Of a DNA stretch of 56,167 nt, positions 44,334 to 53,234 are shown piece after piece. How positions within the stretch are numbered: the stretch's first letter is position 1; every line of letters begins with the position of its first letter. Below the pieces are notes generated by a model that saw nothing but the letters and a program-made list of their open reading frames with translations, searched no databases and had not been told where the DNA came from. The position numbers and the translations under genes were made by a program. The DNA is from Pseudoalteromonas rubra (GTDB taxonomy: Bacteria; Pseudomonadota; Gammaproteobacteria; Enterobacterales; Alteromonadaceae): contig NZ_JXYA01000043.1 in NCBI RefSeq assembly GCF_000967655.1, forward strand, positions 1 to 56,167. The letters are read 5' to 3'.

Positions 44334-44862
44334 TTACGGATTTGGCGCAGAGCAGGGGTTGCTGGCCATTTATGTTGAGCACCCGCCAAAACTCGCAGAA
44401 TTTCAAAATTTGAATAAAGTCATAGCGTTACAGACAGGAGAGATAGACTACATTAACCAGCAATGCGGTAACGGCTGGCGCAAAGTGTTTAATGTGTATG
44501 CTAAATTTGTGGCTGAGCTCAGCCATCCAGATCATGATTTTACTAACCATCCGGAGCAGTACCCAAGCTGGCAGCAGTATCGGGATAAACGGCTGTTACA
44601 GCAAGGCTGTCAGGAGGCTTTGCTGTTTTCTGCGCCAGATCTGGCGGCAAATCGCTATGACTGGCACATCATAGCGGGCCGCACCTATGGCAAAACACTA
44701 CTCAGAGATCATCTTTTTACTAACTCTATGCACTGGATAGATGAAGAGTTTGCTATCGACCCCGTCAATAAGTTATTGATTTGCCCGTACTTGGACTATC
44801 GCCAACTTAGTAATATCAAGATCTCAAAGTTAGTCGCGTTAGTTCGTGCAGGTGCCGCCTGA
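44320..44862 (+). CDS. Unrecognised 180-residue cytoplasmic protein
   Basis: Begins MNLPTYGFGAEQGLLAIYVEH. No signal peptide or membrane segment. It is rich in aromatic residues, with a hint of an α/β fold (IAGRTYGKTLLRDHLF; FAIDPVNKLLICPYLDYRQL; ISKLVALVRAGAA). No family is assigned with confidence. The gene holds two good 19-bp motif copies (44529 and 44706), each read as P/R-D-H-x-F-T-N on the coding strand, plus a weak one over its start codon. It converges tail-to-tail (1 bp) on a methyltransferase gene that holds another copy. Confidence 0.7.
   Translation: MNLPTYGFGAEQGLLAIYVEHPPKLAEFQNLNKVIALQTGEIDYINQQCGNGWRKVFNVYAKFVAELSHPDHDFTNHPEQYPSWQQYRDKRLLQQGCQEALLFSAPDLAANRYDWHIIAGRTYGKTLLRDHLFTNSMHWIDEEFAIDPVNKLLICPYLDYRQLSNIKISKLVALVRAGAA
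44529..44547 (-). repeat. GTTAGTAAAA-N4-GATCT motif copy
   Basis: Reads GTTAGTAAAATCATGATCT on the minus strand, a full consensus match within the unrecognised gene. Confidence 0.65.
44706..44724 (-). repeat. GTTAGTAAAA-N4-GATCT motif copy
   Basis: Reads GTTAGTAAAAAGATGATCT on the minus strand, a full consensus match 177 bp from the previous copy in the same gene. Confidence 0.65.
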
Positions 44863-44863
44863 T

Positions 44864-45529
44864 TTATTGCCTGATACAAGCTAAGCCACTGAATCCTAAA
44901 GCTTTAAAAAACATCTGCGCGGTCGAAAAGCCACTTTCATCCAGCAATTCGGCCAGCCGCATTCGATCGAGTGGGTAAAATTCGTGCTCCAGATTATGGC
45001 GCATCCGTTCTTCACCGATGTGGGTCAGGCCCATCGCACGGCAGTGCTTAAGCTGAGACTCGCGCTCAAACTGGGTTTCGGGCTTCATCAGATCTGCCAG
45101 TAGCAAGTGCTTACCAGGCTTGAGGTTACTATGAATTGACTCCAGCAGTGCCAGCTTGGCGCCATCGTCTGCCACAAAATGCATCACCAGCAGGCATAGC
45201 GCTATATCAGCCTGATACTGCCCCGGGCTCAGCGGCCCAGAATGTATGGTTACCCGTGACGACAACCCCAGGTTAGTAAAATTTTGATCTGCGATGGCCA
45301 GCATGTCGTCCGATACATCCTGCACAATGAATGTCCAGTTCGGATTACTCTCTGCCAGCTGTAATACTTCTTTGCCCGTACCGGCTCCCACAATCAGAAT
45401 TTGTGCCTGCTCGGGGAGCAAGGTTTGCAACTGCGCCTGCACCAGTTCATGGAGCAGCTGATAACCGGGCACCAGGCGTTCAATGCGGCTGTCGTAATGG
45501 GTTGCTTCGTCCTGTGTAAAACTGGGCAT
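44864..45529 (-). CDS. Class I SAM-dependent methyltransferase
   Basis: 221 residues with a Rossmann-like methyltransferase fold: motif I ILIVGAGTGKEVLQLAE (about 43-58), the acidic residue of motif II (FIVQDVSDDMLAIA), GPLSPGQYQADIALCLLVMHFV and motif IV-like LKPGKHLLLADL. SAM-dependent; substrate unknown. On its strand it lies just after sbcC (9 bp), so it may be the third gene of the sbcD-sbcC operon. It contains a full copy of the 19-bp motif at 45272 (DQNFTN). Confidence 0.88.
   Translation of the reverse strand: MPSFTQDEATHYDSRIERLVPGYQLLHELVQAQLQTLLPEQAQILIVGAGTGKEVLQLAESNPNWTFIVQDVSDDMLAIADQNFTNLGLSSRVTIHSGPLSPGQYQADIALCLLVMHFVADDGAKLALLESIHSNLKPGKHLLLADLMKPETQFERESQLKHCRAMGLTHIGEERMRHNLEHEFYPLDRMRLAELLDESGFSTAQMFFKALGFSGLACIRQ
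45272..45290 (+). repeat. GTTAGTAAAA-N4-GATCT motif copy inside the methyltransferase gene
   Basis: Reads GTTAGTAAAATTTTGATCT on the plus strand, a full consensus match, antisense to the minus-strand gene. Confidence 0.65.
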
Positions 45530-45538
45530 GGTATGTCC

Positions 45539-48500
45539 TTATCGTTCGCTGATGGTGACCGACGAATAGCCGCCGGCCTGTTTTTGTACTTTTATCTGGG
45601 TGGCAACCCGCTCGGTCATTTCCGCCACATGAGAGATCACGCCCACTTTACGCCCCTGAGATTGCAAGGCATCGAGTGCATCCAGCGCCACACTGAGGGT
45701 TTGCGGATCTAAGGTGCCGAACCCTTCGTCGATAAACAACGAGTTTATCTGCACCTGGTTGGAAGACAATGAAGCCAGGCCCAGCGCCAGCGCTAAAGAA
45801 ACCAGGAACGACTCGCCCCCAGACAAGGTATTCACACTGCGCTGCTCATCGGCCATATCGCGGTCAATAATAGCGATCTCCAGCGACTGACCAATCACAG
45901 TCAGGCGGTAACGCTTACTCAGGCTGCAAAGATGATGGTTGGCATATTGCAATAAGATCCTGAGCGTCTGGGTCTGCGCCAGGTTGCGCATGGTTTTGCC
46001 CGTCGCATCGCCCAGCAGGCGGTTTAATAAATGCCAGTGCTCATATTCGGCTTGTTGCGCCTCAAGTGCCTCATACTGCTCTGCCAGATAGGCTTTGTTG
46101 TCATCGTGCTGTTTCAGTAAAGCATTGACGCTGATTAGCTTCGCCTGGCTGCCATCACGCTCCTGCTGTAACTGTGCCAGTCGCTCTGTAAGCTGCGCCT
46201 GGCTTTGTTCTGTCACAGGCTCGGCGCGCAACATCTGCAGCTCCTGTTGCAAATGCGTGTGTTTGTTCTGTGCACTGTGCAGCGCTTTACTCAGTGCATC
46301 ATGCTCGTCCAGCAGTGCCTGCCACTGGTTTTTATCCCATTGCAGCAGTGCCTCAACCTCGTCTTCTGTCATGCTGTCAAACTGAGTTTGCAGCTCCGCC
46401 AGCCAGCTCTGATAGCGCGCCTGAACCTTATCAAGCGCTTCTTGTAACTGCTGTTGAGATTGCTGCTTATGTGCCAGCGTGAGGGCCTGAGACTCCTGTG
46501 CCTGACGCAGCTGGGCCAGGCCCTGAGTCGCCTGAGTTTGCAGGGCTTCAGCCTGTTGTTGTTCATCCAGCAAAGACTGATGCCAGTTGTCTGCGCTGAT
46601 CTCAAGTGGCTGAATGGCTACCCGCTCACGCGTCAGCGCATCGCCTTTGTCAGTCAACGCCTGTCGGGACTGAGCCGCTTTGTCGAGCTGCGCCTGCTTA
46701 TCCTGATACTGCTGGCGCAGTAGCTGAGCGGTGTGTTCGTCTTCACTGATCTTGTGTTGTAACTGACTGATCTGCTGCAGTTGCTGCTGTCTAACCCGCA
46801 CCTGCTCGCCAAGTGTAGTAATGGCCTGCTCAGGCGCCTGCTCAAAGGCCTGCCACCATTGCGGCGCACTGTATAGCTGCTGAACCTGAGCCAGTGCCTC
46901 TTGTTGCTCCGTCTCCAGCTCCGTTTGTCTGGCTTGCCCATAGGCTCTGGCCTGCTCAGCGCGTTCAAGCTGGCTTTGTAGCTGCTGGTTTTGCTGCTCC
47001 AGCTGCTGTATTTCATGCTGGCAAGCTTGCTGTTGCTGCCATAGCTGTTGCTGTGTTTTGCTGAGCTGGCTATAGGTTTGCAGCTTTTTATCCAGCTGTT
47101 CAAGATGTGCCTGAGGATCGTCGGTGTCACGCAACTGAGCGGGCAGCTGCGCCAGCGCCTCGGCAATTTGCGTCAGCTTACGATTAAGCTGCGCTTCGTG
47201 TTGCAGTGCCGCCTGTAACTGACCGTTGCATTGCTCAGCCTGGCCAACCAGCGCATGATATCGCTGTTGTGTCTGCTCGCGGGCTTGCTCGGCTGCCTGA
47301 TATTGCGATTCAAAGTCCGCAATCAGCGTTTGCCAGTGGCTGTCGATATGCTCCACGCCATAAGGATGCTCCGTCGAGCCACACACCATACATTCCTGTC
47401 CGGCAACCAGTTGCGCCCTCAGTGTGCTGATGTTGTCACTGGCACGAAATCGCACTTGCTGCAGATTTTCCTGGGTCAGCAATACTCGTTGTCTGGTCAG
47501 CTCATCCTGCTGCTCGGTGTCTTTGAGTTGCTGTTGCAGGCTGTGATGTTGATGCCGCAGGCGGTCAATGTGCAGCCGGTGCTCGCCCTGCTCCTGTTGT
47601 AACTGGGCACGCTGTGACTGGTTTTGTTGCGCCTGAGCCAACTGAGTACGCTGAAACTGCAATGTTTCATAATCAAGCTCATTGAGCTCAGACTGAGTGG
47701 CACTCAGCCTGGCCTGAATATCTGCCAGCTGCCGGTTCTGCTCGGTTAATCTGGGTTGCAGTGCCTGCTGTGCTTGTTTGTCTTTATCGGCATTAAGCTG
47801 TGCCTGTTGTTGTTCTTCCGCCAGCTTATTGAGCTGACCCTGACACGCCTGCCACTGCTTTAGTGAACCGCTTATCTGCCCCCATTGCTCGCTCGCTTGC
47901 GTCAACGCAGGGTCGGCCTCACAGACTTGTTGTAACTGGGTAAGCTGTTGACAGTCGGCGTTCAGCTGAGTATCAAGCGCCTCGCTTCGCTGTTGCAACA
48001 CCTCATGTTGCTCACGCAAGGCGTTATACTCCGCGCTGCTTTGTGCCAGCAGTTGTTTATTGGCTTCACGTTGCTGATCCAGTTCACGCAATGATTGCAG
48101 GGCAGGGGTGCACACCTGCAACTGGTTTTTCGCCTCGCTGAGTCGCCCCTGAGCTGCTTGCAGCTCTTCCTCCGCTGCGCGGATCTGTGGTGCATAATCT
48201 TGCTGCTGCAATTGGCCAATATCCAGACCTAATTGCTTGAGCCGGGCAGTGGTATCGCGAGCCTGAGCGCGGTTGTCAGCAATCACCTCAACGGCTTTTG
48301 CACGCCGGGCGCGGTCGAAATCATCGGCTTGTGCACTCAGGCGCTGCTGACACTGTGCTTGCTCCTGCTCTGCCTGAGCACATTGCTGAGCCAGCTTGTC
48401 ACAGGCCTGATACCAGTTAATGCCTTGCTCCAGCTGTTTTTCTTCCTCACGGGCCTGTGCGATAGCCGCTGTCAGCTGAGCTGCGGTTTGCTGGTTGTCA

Positions 48501-49195
48501 GCCAGCGCCTCGTCGCTGAGTAAGGTGACATGATCCAGCGACTGTTTGCGCTGCGCCAGTGCGTCTTGCTTGGCTTTGTGATGCTCAAAAATCGCTTTGC
48601 CTATGACACTGAATTTGGCCGTGCCGGTGAGTGTTTCGAGCAGTTGCGCCCGCTCATCACTGTTGGCTTTCAAAAACGCCGCAAATTCATGTTGTGCAAG
48701 CAGAACTGCACGAGAAAACTGCTCAAAGTTCAGGCCCAGTAACTGTTCCAGCAGCTGTTTGGCTTCGGTGGTTTTGCTGGCTAGTACCGTATCATCAGCA
48801 AGGCGCACCACCTGATGCTCCGCTTCTTTGATACGGCCATCGAGTTTGTTACGGGCGCGTCCCACCCGCCAGCTGGCGCGGTATTGGTTGCCATCCTGAC
48901 CACAAAAAGTGACTTCGGCGCGGCCACTAACACAGCCCCGGCGCAGTAAATTACGGGGGTCGTTGAGTTTGAGCTCATCGCCATTGAGCATCACTTTGTT
49001 TTTTGCATCGGCCTTCAGTCGGGCCGTTTTGCCGTACAGCGCCAGGCATATCGCATCCAGCAAGGTACTTTTACCTGCCCCGGTGTCGCCAGTGATGGCA
49101 AACAAGCCGGTGTCTTTTAACGGTGGCTGGGTAAAGTCAATGTCGGCATCCGCCAGCGACGCCAGGTTTTGCACCTGGATCCCAAGTAATTTCAT
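45539..49195 (-). CDS. sbcC: Exonuclease subunit SbcC (Rad50-like ATPase)
   Basis: 1218 residues from the ATG at 49195, which overlaps the sbcD stop by 4 bp (ATGA); an upstream extension to 49237 is unlikely. ATPase head: Walker A ITGDTGAGKSTLLDAICLALYG, then two very long Gln-rich coiled-coil arms that meet at a zinc-hook C-M-V-C (ECMVCGSTEHPYG). The second head half has signature LSGGESFLVSLALALGLA, Walker B-type LFIDEGFGTLDP and a D-loop. SbcCD cleaves hairpins and palindromes and processes double-strand breaks. Works with SbcD, encoded immediately upstream in the operon. Confidence 0.97.
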   Translation of the reverse strand: MKLLGIQVQNLASLADADIDFTQPPLKDTGLFAITGDTGAGKSTLLDAICLALYGKTARLKADAKNKVMLNGDELKLNDPRNLLRRGCVSGRAEVTFCGQDGNQYRASWRVGRARNKLDGRIKEAEHQVVRLADDTVLASKTTEAKQLLEQLLGLNFEQFSRAVLLAQHEFAAFLKANSDERAQLLETLTGTAKFSVIGKAIFEHHKAKQDALAQRKQSLDHVTLLSDEALADNQQTAAQLTAAIAQAREEEKQLEQGINWYQACDKLAQQCAQAEQEQAQCQQRLSAQADDFDRARRAKAVEVIADNRAQARDTTARLKQLGLDIGQLQQQDYAPQIRAAEEELQAAQGRLSEAKNQLQVCTPALQSLRELDQQREANKQLLAQSSAEYNALREQHEVLQQRSEALDTQLNADCQQLTQLQQVCEADPALTQASEQWGQISGSLKQWQACQGQLNKLAEEQQQAQLNADKDKQAQQALQPRLTEQNRQLADIQARLSATQSELNELDYETLQFQRTQLAQAQQNQSQRAQLQQEQGEHRLHIDRLRHQHHSLQQQLKDTEQQDELTRQRVLLTQENLQQVRFRASDNISTLRAQLVAGQECMVCGSTEHPYGVEHIDSHWQTLIADFESQYQAAEQAREQTQQRYHALVGQAEQCNGQLQAALQHEAQLNRKLTQIAEALAQLPAQLRDTDDPQAHLEQLDKKLQTYSQLSKTQQQLWQQQQACQHEIQQLEQQNQQLQSQLERAEQARAYGQARQTELETEQQEALAQVQQLYSAPQWWQAFEQAPEQAITTLGEQVRVRQQQLQQISQLQHKISEDEHTAQLLRQQYQDKQAQLDKAAQSRQALTDKGDALTRERVAIQPLEISADNWHQSLLDEQQQAEALQTQATQGLAQLRQAQESQALTLAHKQQSQQQLQEALDKVQARYQSWLAELQTQFDSMTEDEVEALLQWDKNQWQALLDEHDALSKALHSAQNKHTHLQQELQMLRAEPVTEQSQAQLTERLAQLQQERDGSQAKLISVNALLKQHDDNKAYLAEQYEALEAQQAEYEHWHLLNRLLGDATGKTMRNLAQTQTLRILLQYANHHLCSLSKRYRLTVIGQSLEIAIIDRDMADEQRSVNTLSGGESFLVSLALALGLASLSSNQVQINSLFIDEGFGTLDPQTLSVALDALDALQSQGRKVGVISHVAEMTERVATQIKVQKQAGGYSSVTISER

Positions 49196-50406
49196 GCTTC
49201 CTGCTCCTGTACACTCGCCAGCACCTGCATCAGGCAATCCTGTAAGGCTTGTGGCACGGCCTGCTCACTGTCTATTTGTGCCCGGTATGCCAGCTCCAGC
49301 AAACTCACCGGCTCTAGCTTTTCGACCTGACCCAGGTCTTCAAAATGTGGCTCGTCTGTGGCTTGTTGTGCATTGCTGACACGCTCAATGCCGCAAAAGT
49401 GCACCTGTTTGTCTGTCAGCGCCTGCTCAATCTTGTGGCGAAACTGACTATCCGTTTCACTGGCATTGAGCCGCAACCTCAGATAGGGCGTTGCAGTGTC
49501 CTGGTATTGCGATAAATCGAGTTCACTGAGTAAGTTCATTAACTCATCCAAAGTCGCACCACCGCGCTCGGGGAGTAAAATAACTTGCTTAAGGCGGGGA
49601 ACGTCAAGGGGCTTTACACTGCTCAGCGCGTTATTGGTAAATTCCACCAGCAACGTTTGATGGCGATAATTACGCTCTGAAAACGACATGGGCAGAGGTG
49701 TGCCGCAATAGCGAATAGCCTCACTACCAGCGACTTTTTGCGCCTTGTGTAAATGCCCAAGCGCAACATAGTCGGGGCGCTCACCAAACACATCCGCCGT
49801 AATGGCATCAAACCCGCCAATGGTGATATTGCGCTCTGAATCGCCGGAAATACTGCCGCCTTTCGCATGTAAGTGGCCCATGGCCAGAACAGGGAATTGC
49901 GCATCCAACGCCTGGTAGGCAGCCTGATAAGCACGTGCAACACCGCGCTGATAGGCCTGCGGATCGTCAGCCTGAGCATCCAGGTCGGCGCTGCGTAAAA
50001 ATGGCATGGCCACAACCTGCAAAGTACCATTGGCAGTGCTCAGGGTTTTCACCACATCGTGAGGAGTGTGCTTATCAAAGCGACCCACAACATGGGTATC
50101 AAACTGACTGAGCAGGGGTTTAGCCGTTTCTATTCGGTTTGCTGAGTCGTGATTACCAGCCGTGATCACAATATGCAGATTGGGGTTGTCGGTTTTCGCG
50201 CGCCTGATGAAGGCATAGAGCTGCTGCTCCGCCATAGCTGAGGGCGTGGCACTGTGATAAATGTCGCCACTGACAATCAGTACATCGATTTGATGAGAAG
50301 TGAGTGTGTTGCACAGCCAGTCGAGAAAAAACTGATGCTCAGCATGACGGCTGTGCTCGTAAAACTGTTGACCCAGATGCCAGTCGGATGTGTGTAAAAC
50401 CTTCAT
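49192..50406 (-). CDS. sbcD: Exonuclease subunit SbcD (Mre11-like nuclease)
   Basis: 404 residues from the ATG at 50406 (AAGGAACGCTGC upstream); an earlier start lacks support. Mre11-type phosphodiesterase motifs: HTSDWHLGQQFY, VSGDIYHSATPS, ITAGNHDSANR, MGHLHAKGGS and YVALGHLHKAQKV (H-x-H metal site). It nicks and degrades DNA with the SbcC ATPase. The 4-bp overlap with sbcC implies coupled translation. Palindrome-cleaving activity is of interest because palindrome-bearing repeats lie ~10 kb away, but no link is shown. Confidence 0.97.
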   Translation of the reverse strand: MKVLHTSDWHLGQQFYEHSRHAEHQFFLDWLCNTLTSHQIDVLIVSGDIYHSATPSAMAEQQLYAFIRRAKTDNPNLHIVITAGNHDSANRIETAKPLLSQFDTHVVGRFDKHTPHDVVKTLSTANGTLQVVAMPFLRSADLDAQADDPQAYQRGVARAYQAAYQALDAQFPVLAMGHLHAKGGSISGDSERNITIGGFDAITADVFGERPDYVALGHLHKAQKVAGSEAIRYCGTPLPMSFSERNYRHQTLLVEFTNNALSSVKPLDVPRLKQVILLPERGGATLDELMNLLSELDLSQYQDTATPYLRLRLNASETDSQFRHKIEQALTDKQVHFCGIERVSNAQQATDEPHFEDLGQVEKLEPVSLLELAYRAQIDSEQAVPQALQDCLMQVLASVQEQEA

Positions 50407-50459
50407 GCAGCGTTCCTTAACCTTAATGACGGTTAATATACACTGCTTAGGCGAATAGG

Positions 50460-50690
50460 TTAATGGCTGAGTTGACGCCAGGCGTAAATCACCACCGGGA
50501 TCACCAGCAACCACAATGCTCTGAGGTAACGGTTATGCCTGCCGTGTAAACGCTTCAAGGCCGACTTTTCGTTACATGCGGCCACTTTATCAACATAAAA
50601 ATAGCCATCATCTAGATACTCTTTACAGTTCTGTTCGTCCGCCGGAATGGCAACGAGTTTCTCATGTTTTTTTAGTATGTAGAAATCCAT
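50460..50690 (-). CDS. Small C-terminally anchored hypothetical protein
   Basis: 76 residues from the ATG at 50690 (GGTGAGCAGT upstream; a GTG start four codons earlier is less likely). A compact N-terminal domain DFYILKKHEKLVAIPADEQNCKEYLDDGYFYVDKV, a basic helix ALKRLHGRHNRYLR, and one C-terminal hydrophobic helix ALWLLVIPVVIYAW. No family recognised. Directly upstream of sbcD on the same strand (about 50 bp). Confidence 0.65.
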   Translation of the reverse strand: MDFYILKKHEKLVAIPADEQNCKEYLDDGYFYVDKVAACNEKSALKRLHGRHNRYLRALWLLVIPVVIYAWRQLSH

Positions 50691-50702
50691 ACTGCTCACC
50701 AC

Positions 50703-51120
50703 ATTTTAAGCTAAACGGGTACTTAGTACAGAGCAAAACCAACGCCAGTTTTACTCGCCGATTGAAAAGTCCGCGATTTTACTGGGAATTTAGTTTCGAT
50801 TTCAACCATTGAATTTGGCTTTTTTAATTTATTTGTAAAATAGAGACAATAAATTTGCAAAATGGGAACTTGGCACGAAAATTATTGTTATTTTGACACA
50901 CAGACTCTGTCATTTTTACACACTCAAGATCTTAGCGTCTTGCGTGCTGGCAGTGGCGATGGATCCATTTCATCACATTCATAACCGGTGCACACAATGC
51001 AAAAACCTATTGTACTCACTGCATACCGATTATTTTAATCTGGATAACAAGCTCAGCAGTAAAATAACAATATTCCAGGGCGATACGCGCTATGATAGAA
51101 GCCTTAAGCAACCAAGAGGT
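50703..51120. other. Intergenic region with no convincing gene
   Basis: About 420 bp, AT-rich, between the small protein and the DUF6702-like gene. A short reading frame at 50893-51129 has no ribosome site or protein-like composition. No clear terminator or operator was identified. Confidence 0.5.
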
Positions 51121-51125
51121 ACCCC

Positions 51126-51620
51126 ATGAAGGATCGGCTGATTGCCGCACTGGCATTAATTTGGGTGAACACAGCCACAGCGCACCAGATTAAGGCAGCA
51201 ATGACGACCGTGCTGATAGACCCGGGCAGTGCGCAGCTCGAAGTGATGCACCGGTTTCATTTGCACGACACGGAGCATGCTGCTGAAGAATTGTTTGGCG
51301 AAGACGCCGACCTGTTTAACAATGAGTCTGACAGAGCGCGCTTTGCGCAGTATGTTGATAATAAGGTGGCGTTTAAAGATGAAAGCGGTAAAACCATCCC
51401 GCTGACTTTAACCAGTGGCAGCATCGACGGGCAATTTTTCTGGGTTATTCAGCGCGCGCCTGTGCCCGCAACGCTCAACCGGCTGCAAATGCGTCACGAC
51501 GCACTCAGAGACATTTGGCCTGCCCAGGTCAATATGGTCAATTTCAAAACCCATAATACGGTTCACACTCTGCACTTTAACGCAGACGATGGCTGGCTGT
51601 GGGTGGATTTTTCAAAATAA
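51126..51620 (+). CDS. Exported DUF6702-like protein
   Basis: 164 residues (AGAGGTACCCC before ATG): signal peptide KDRLIAALALIWVNTATAHQ, then a β-rich domain with TVLIDPGSAQLEVMHRFHLHDTEHA, a short helix and VNMVNFKTHNTVHTLHFNADDG. The H-x-F-H-L-H-D and the C-terminal beta-strand pattern fit DUF6702, which is exported and His-rich at one end. Function unknown; metal binding is possible. Converges on a phosphoesterase gene; a hairpin lies between them. Confidence 0.75.
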   Translation: MKDRLIAALALIWVNTATAHQIKAAMTTVLIDPGSAQLEVMHRFHLHDTEHAAEELFGEDADLFNNESDRARFAQYVDNKVAFKDESGKTIPLTLTSGSIDGQFFWVIQRAPVPATLNRLQMRHDALRDIWPAQVNMVNFKTHNTVHTLHFNADDGWLWVDFSK

Positions 51621-51670
51621 CCATTTAACAGAGACGCAGTGCCCGGACAGGTCAGGTTAACAGAATAATG

Positions 51671-51696
51671 GTCGCCACCTTTGTTCAGGTGGCGAC
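51671..51696. terminator. Hairpin between the convergent DUF6702-like and phosphoesterase genes
   Basis: Perfect 10-bp arms GTCGCCACCT and AGGTGGCGAC with a 6-base loop. A weak T-rich tail follows. Likely bidirectional. Confidence 0.65.
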
Positions 51697-51704
51697 TTGT
51701 CGGC

Positions 51705-53156
51705 TTAGCGCGCTATCTGGCACAGGGCTTTACCTTGTTCAGCCTGCTTACTGCCACACTCAAGAAACACCTGGCCCTGAGTATTGTAAAATTGCCCCTG
51801 CCATTGCTGGTCTTTTGCCAGTTCAATGGAAATATAACCAAACTCACCTTGCGTATTGCCCTGTGCACGCTTGCCATCAATCTGGGCGCTGAATCCGCTG
51901 TTTGCGCCGGTTGAACTCAGGCTGACCCCACTGTTGCCCACCACCAGTTGAGGGGGACGACCACTATTCTTACCGAAAGCCAGCGATTGGTAAATATGCA
52001 TATGCCCGGATAAAGACAAGCTGACCTCGGGCGGTAATTGCTGCGACTGAGTGGTTTTCAGTGCGGTTTGCAGCATATCCGTGATTGAGGGCGTGCCAAC
52101 CGGCCCGCTTTGCCCCCACAGCGGCCTGTGCGTCATCATCCATAACGGGGTTTTCACCCGCGATGCAACTTGCTGCAAGCGGGAATACTGGTCGCGATAC
52201 TGGCGTGTCAGGGTTTGTGGCGCACGCGAATCGCAGGCATTGGCCGAATCCATCACCCACAATGCCAGCGAGTCTAGCTCAAGCAAGTAAGGGTCTATCA
52301 TGACAATATGACCGCTGGCCTCGCTGGGCGGCTGGCTGAACTCCCCCTGATAGGGGCAAGACTGCTGCGCGATACCACCGGGCAGGTCTGAGCCTGGCCC
52401 CAGGAAATAAAACCAGCCAGGGCCTGCGCGACTGCACAGTTCATGATTGCCTCTGGCAAATACCCAGGGGGCGCTTGCCAGCAAAGACTTAGCCGGGGCG
52501 AATAAATCGGCCTGCCAGCTCTGCCAGGTGTCGGGTTTGGGACTGCCGCTGGCATTTTGTGAGTAATAGGTTTCGGTTAATCCACATGAAGGGCCGCCAT
52601 AGCCGCCATCTCCCGCATCATAAGCGTAAATGTCTTTGCTGATACTGCCCGACGTGCCGCGATAGTTAAAGTCGCCCATATGCAGGATCAGCTGCTTGGT
52701 TTGCTTTGCCCCCAGGTCTGCCAGCTGAGCAAAGGGCTGCGCAGCACTTGCGCCTTCGCACACCGAACTCTTACAGCCCGAATCACCAAAGACCTGAATA
52801 TGCTCAGGAGCCAGCGTGACCGGAGCCAGCTCTATTCCACCGTGAGAGAGCCGATAACGGGTATCCGGATTTATCACAGCTTCACAGACCGTGACCGGAA
52901 AGTTATCCGGATCCGGGTTTAATCGTCTGGCCTGCGTTTTTATCGCCTCACCACTTGAGGGCAGCAATTGCGGGCATTGCTGGTCGCTGATATGCGCACC
53001 ATCGACAATGGCTCTGGCATAAACCTGTACGCCGCCTTTTTGCGTGGGCGCCAGCATAGTAAAAGCGGCATAAACTTGTGGATCGTTGGCAGCACTGTCT
53101 GCGGTGCCCATGCACCCGGAGAGTAAAACAAACAGAGGGAGAATGTGATTGCGCAT
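51705..53156 (-). CDS. Metallophosphoesterase lipoprotein
   Basis: 483 residues from the ATG at 53156 (AAAGGAAACAACA upstream). Lipobox LLSGC (Cys about residue 15). Calcineurin-like metal motifs: FGDSGC, LHMGDFNYRG, FARGNHELC, MMTHRPLWG and LSGHMHIYQS. An N-terminal ~130-residue β-rich extension precedes the enzyme core. The extra Cys pairs near FGDSGCKSSVCEG suggest disulfides in the periplasm or on the cell surface. Substrate unknown. It resembles purple-acid-phosphatase-type extracytoplasmic enzymes at motif level. Confidence 0.88.
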   Translation of the reverse strand: MRNHILPLFVLLSGCMGTADSAANDPQVYAAFTMLAPTQKGGVQVYARAIVDGAHISDQQCPQLLPSSGEAIKTQARRLNPDPDNFPVTVCEAVINPDTRYRLSHGGIELAPVTLAPEHIQVFGDSGCKSSVCEGASAAQPFAQLADLGAKQTKQLILHMGDFNYRGTSGSISKDIYAYDAGDGGYGGPSCGLTETYYSQNASGSPKPDTWQSWQADLFAPAKSLLASAPWVFARGNHELCSRAGPGWFYFLGPGSDLPGGIAQQSCPYQGEFSQPPSEASGHIVMIDPYLLELDSLALWVMDSANACDSRAPQTLTRQYRDQYSRLQQVASRVKTPLWMMTHRPLWGQSGPVGTPSITDMLQTALKTTQSQQLPPEVSLSLSGHMHIYQSLAFGKNSGRPPQLVVGNSGVSLSSTGANSGFSAQIDGKRAQGNTQGEFGYISIELAKDQQWQGQFYNTQGQVFLECGSKQAEQGKALCQIAR

Positions 53157-53234
53157 TGTTGTTTCCTTTATTGCGGCTCCATTAGCTTCCTCAGTGTAGA
53201 CCACAATAAAGCGATATCTATATTACCGCTTATT

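Noticed and set aside
50893..51129. 78-residue plus-strand protein
   Set aside because: Poor composition, no ribosome site, and it runs into the true DUF6702-like start.
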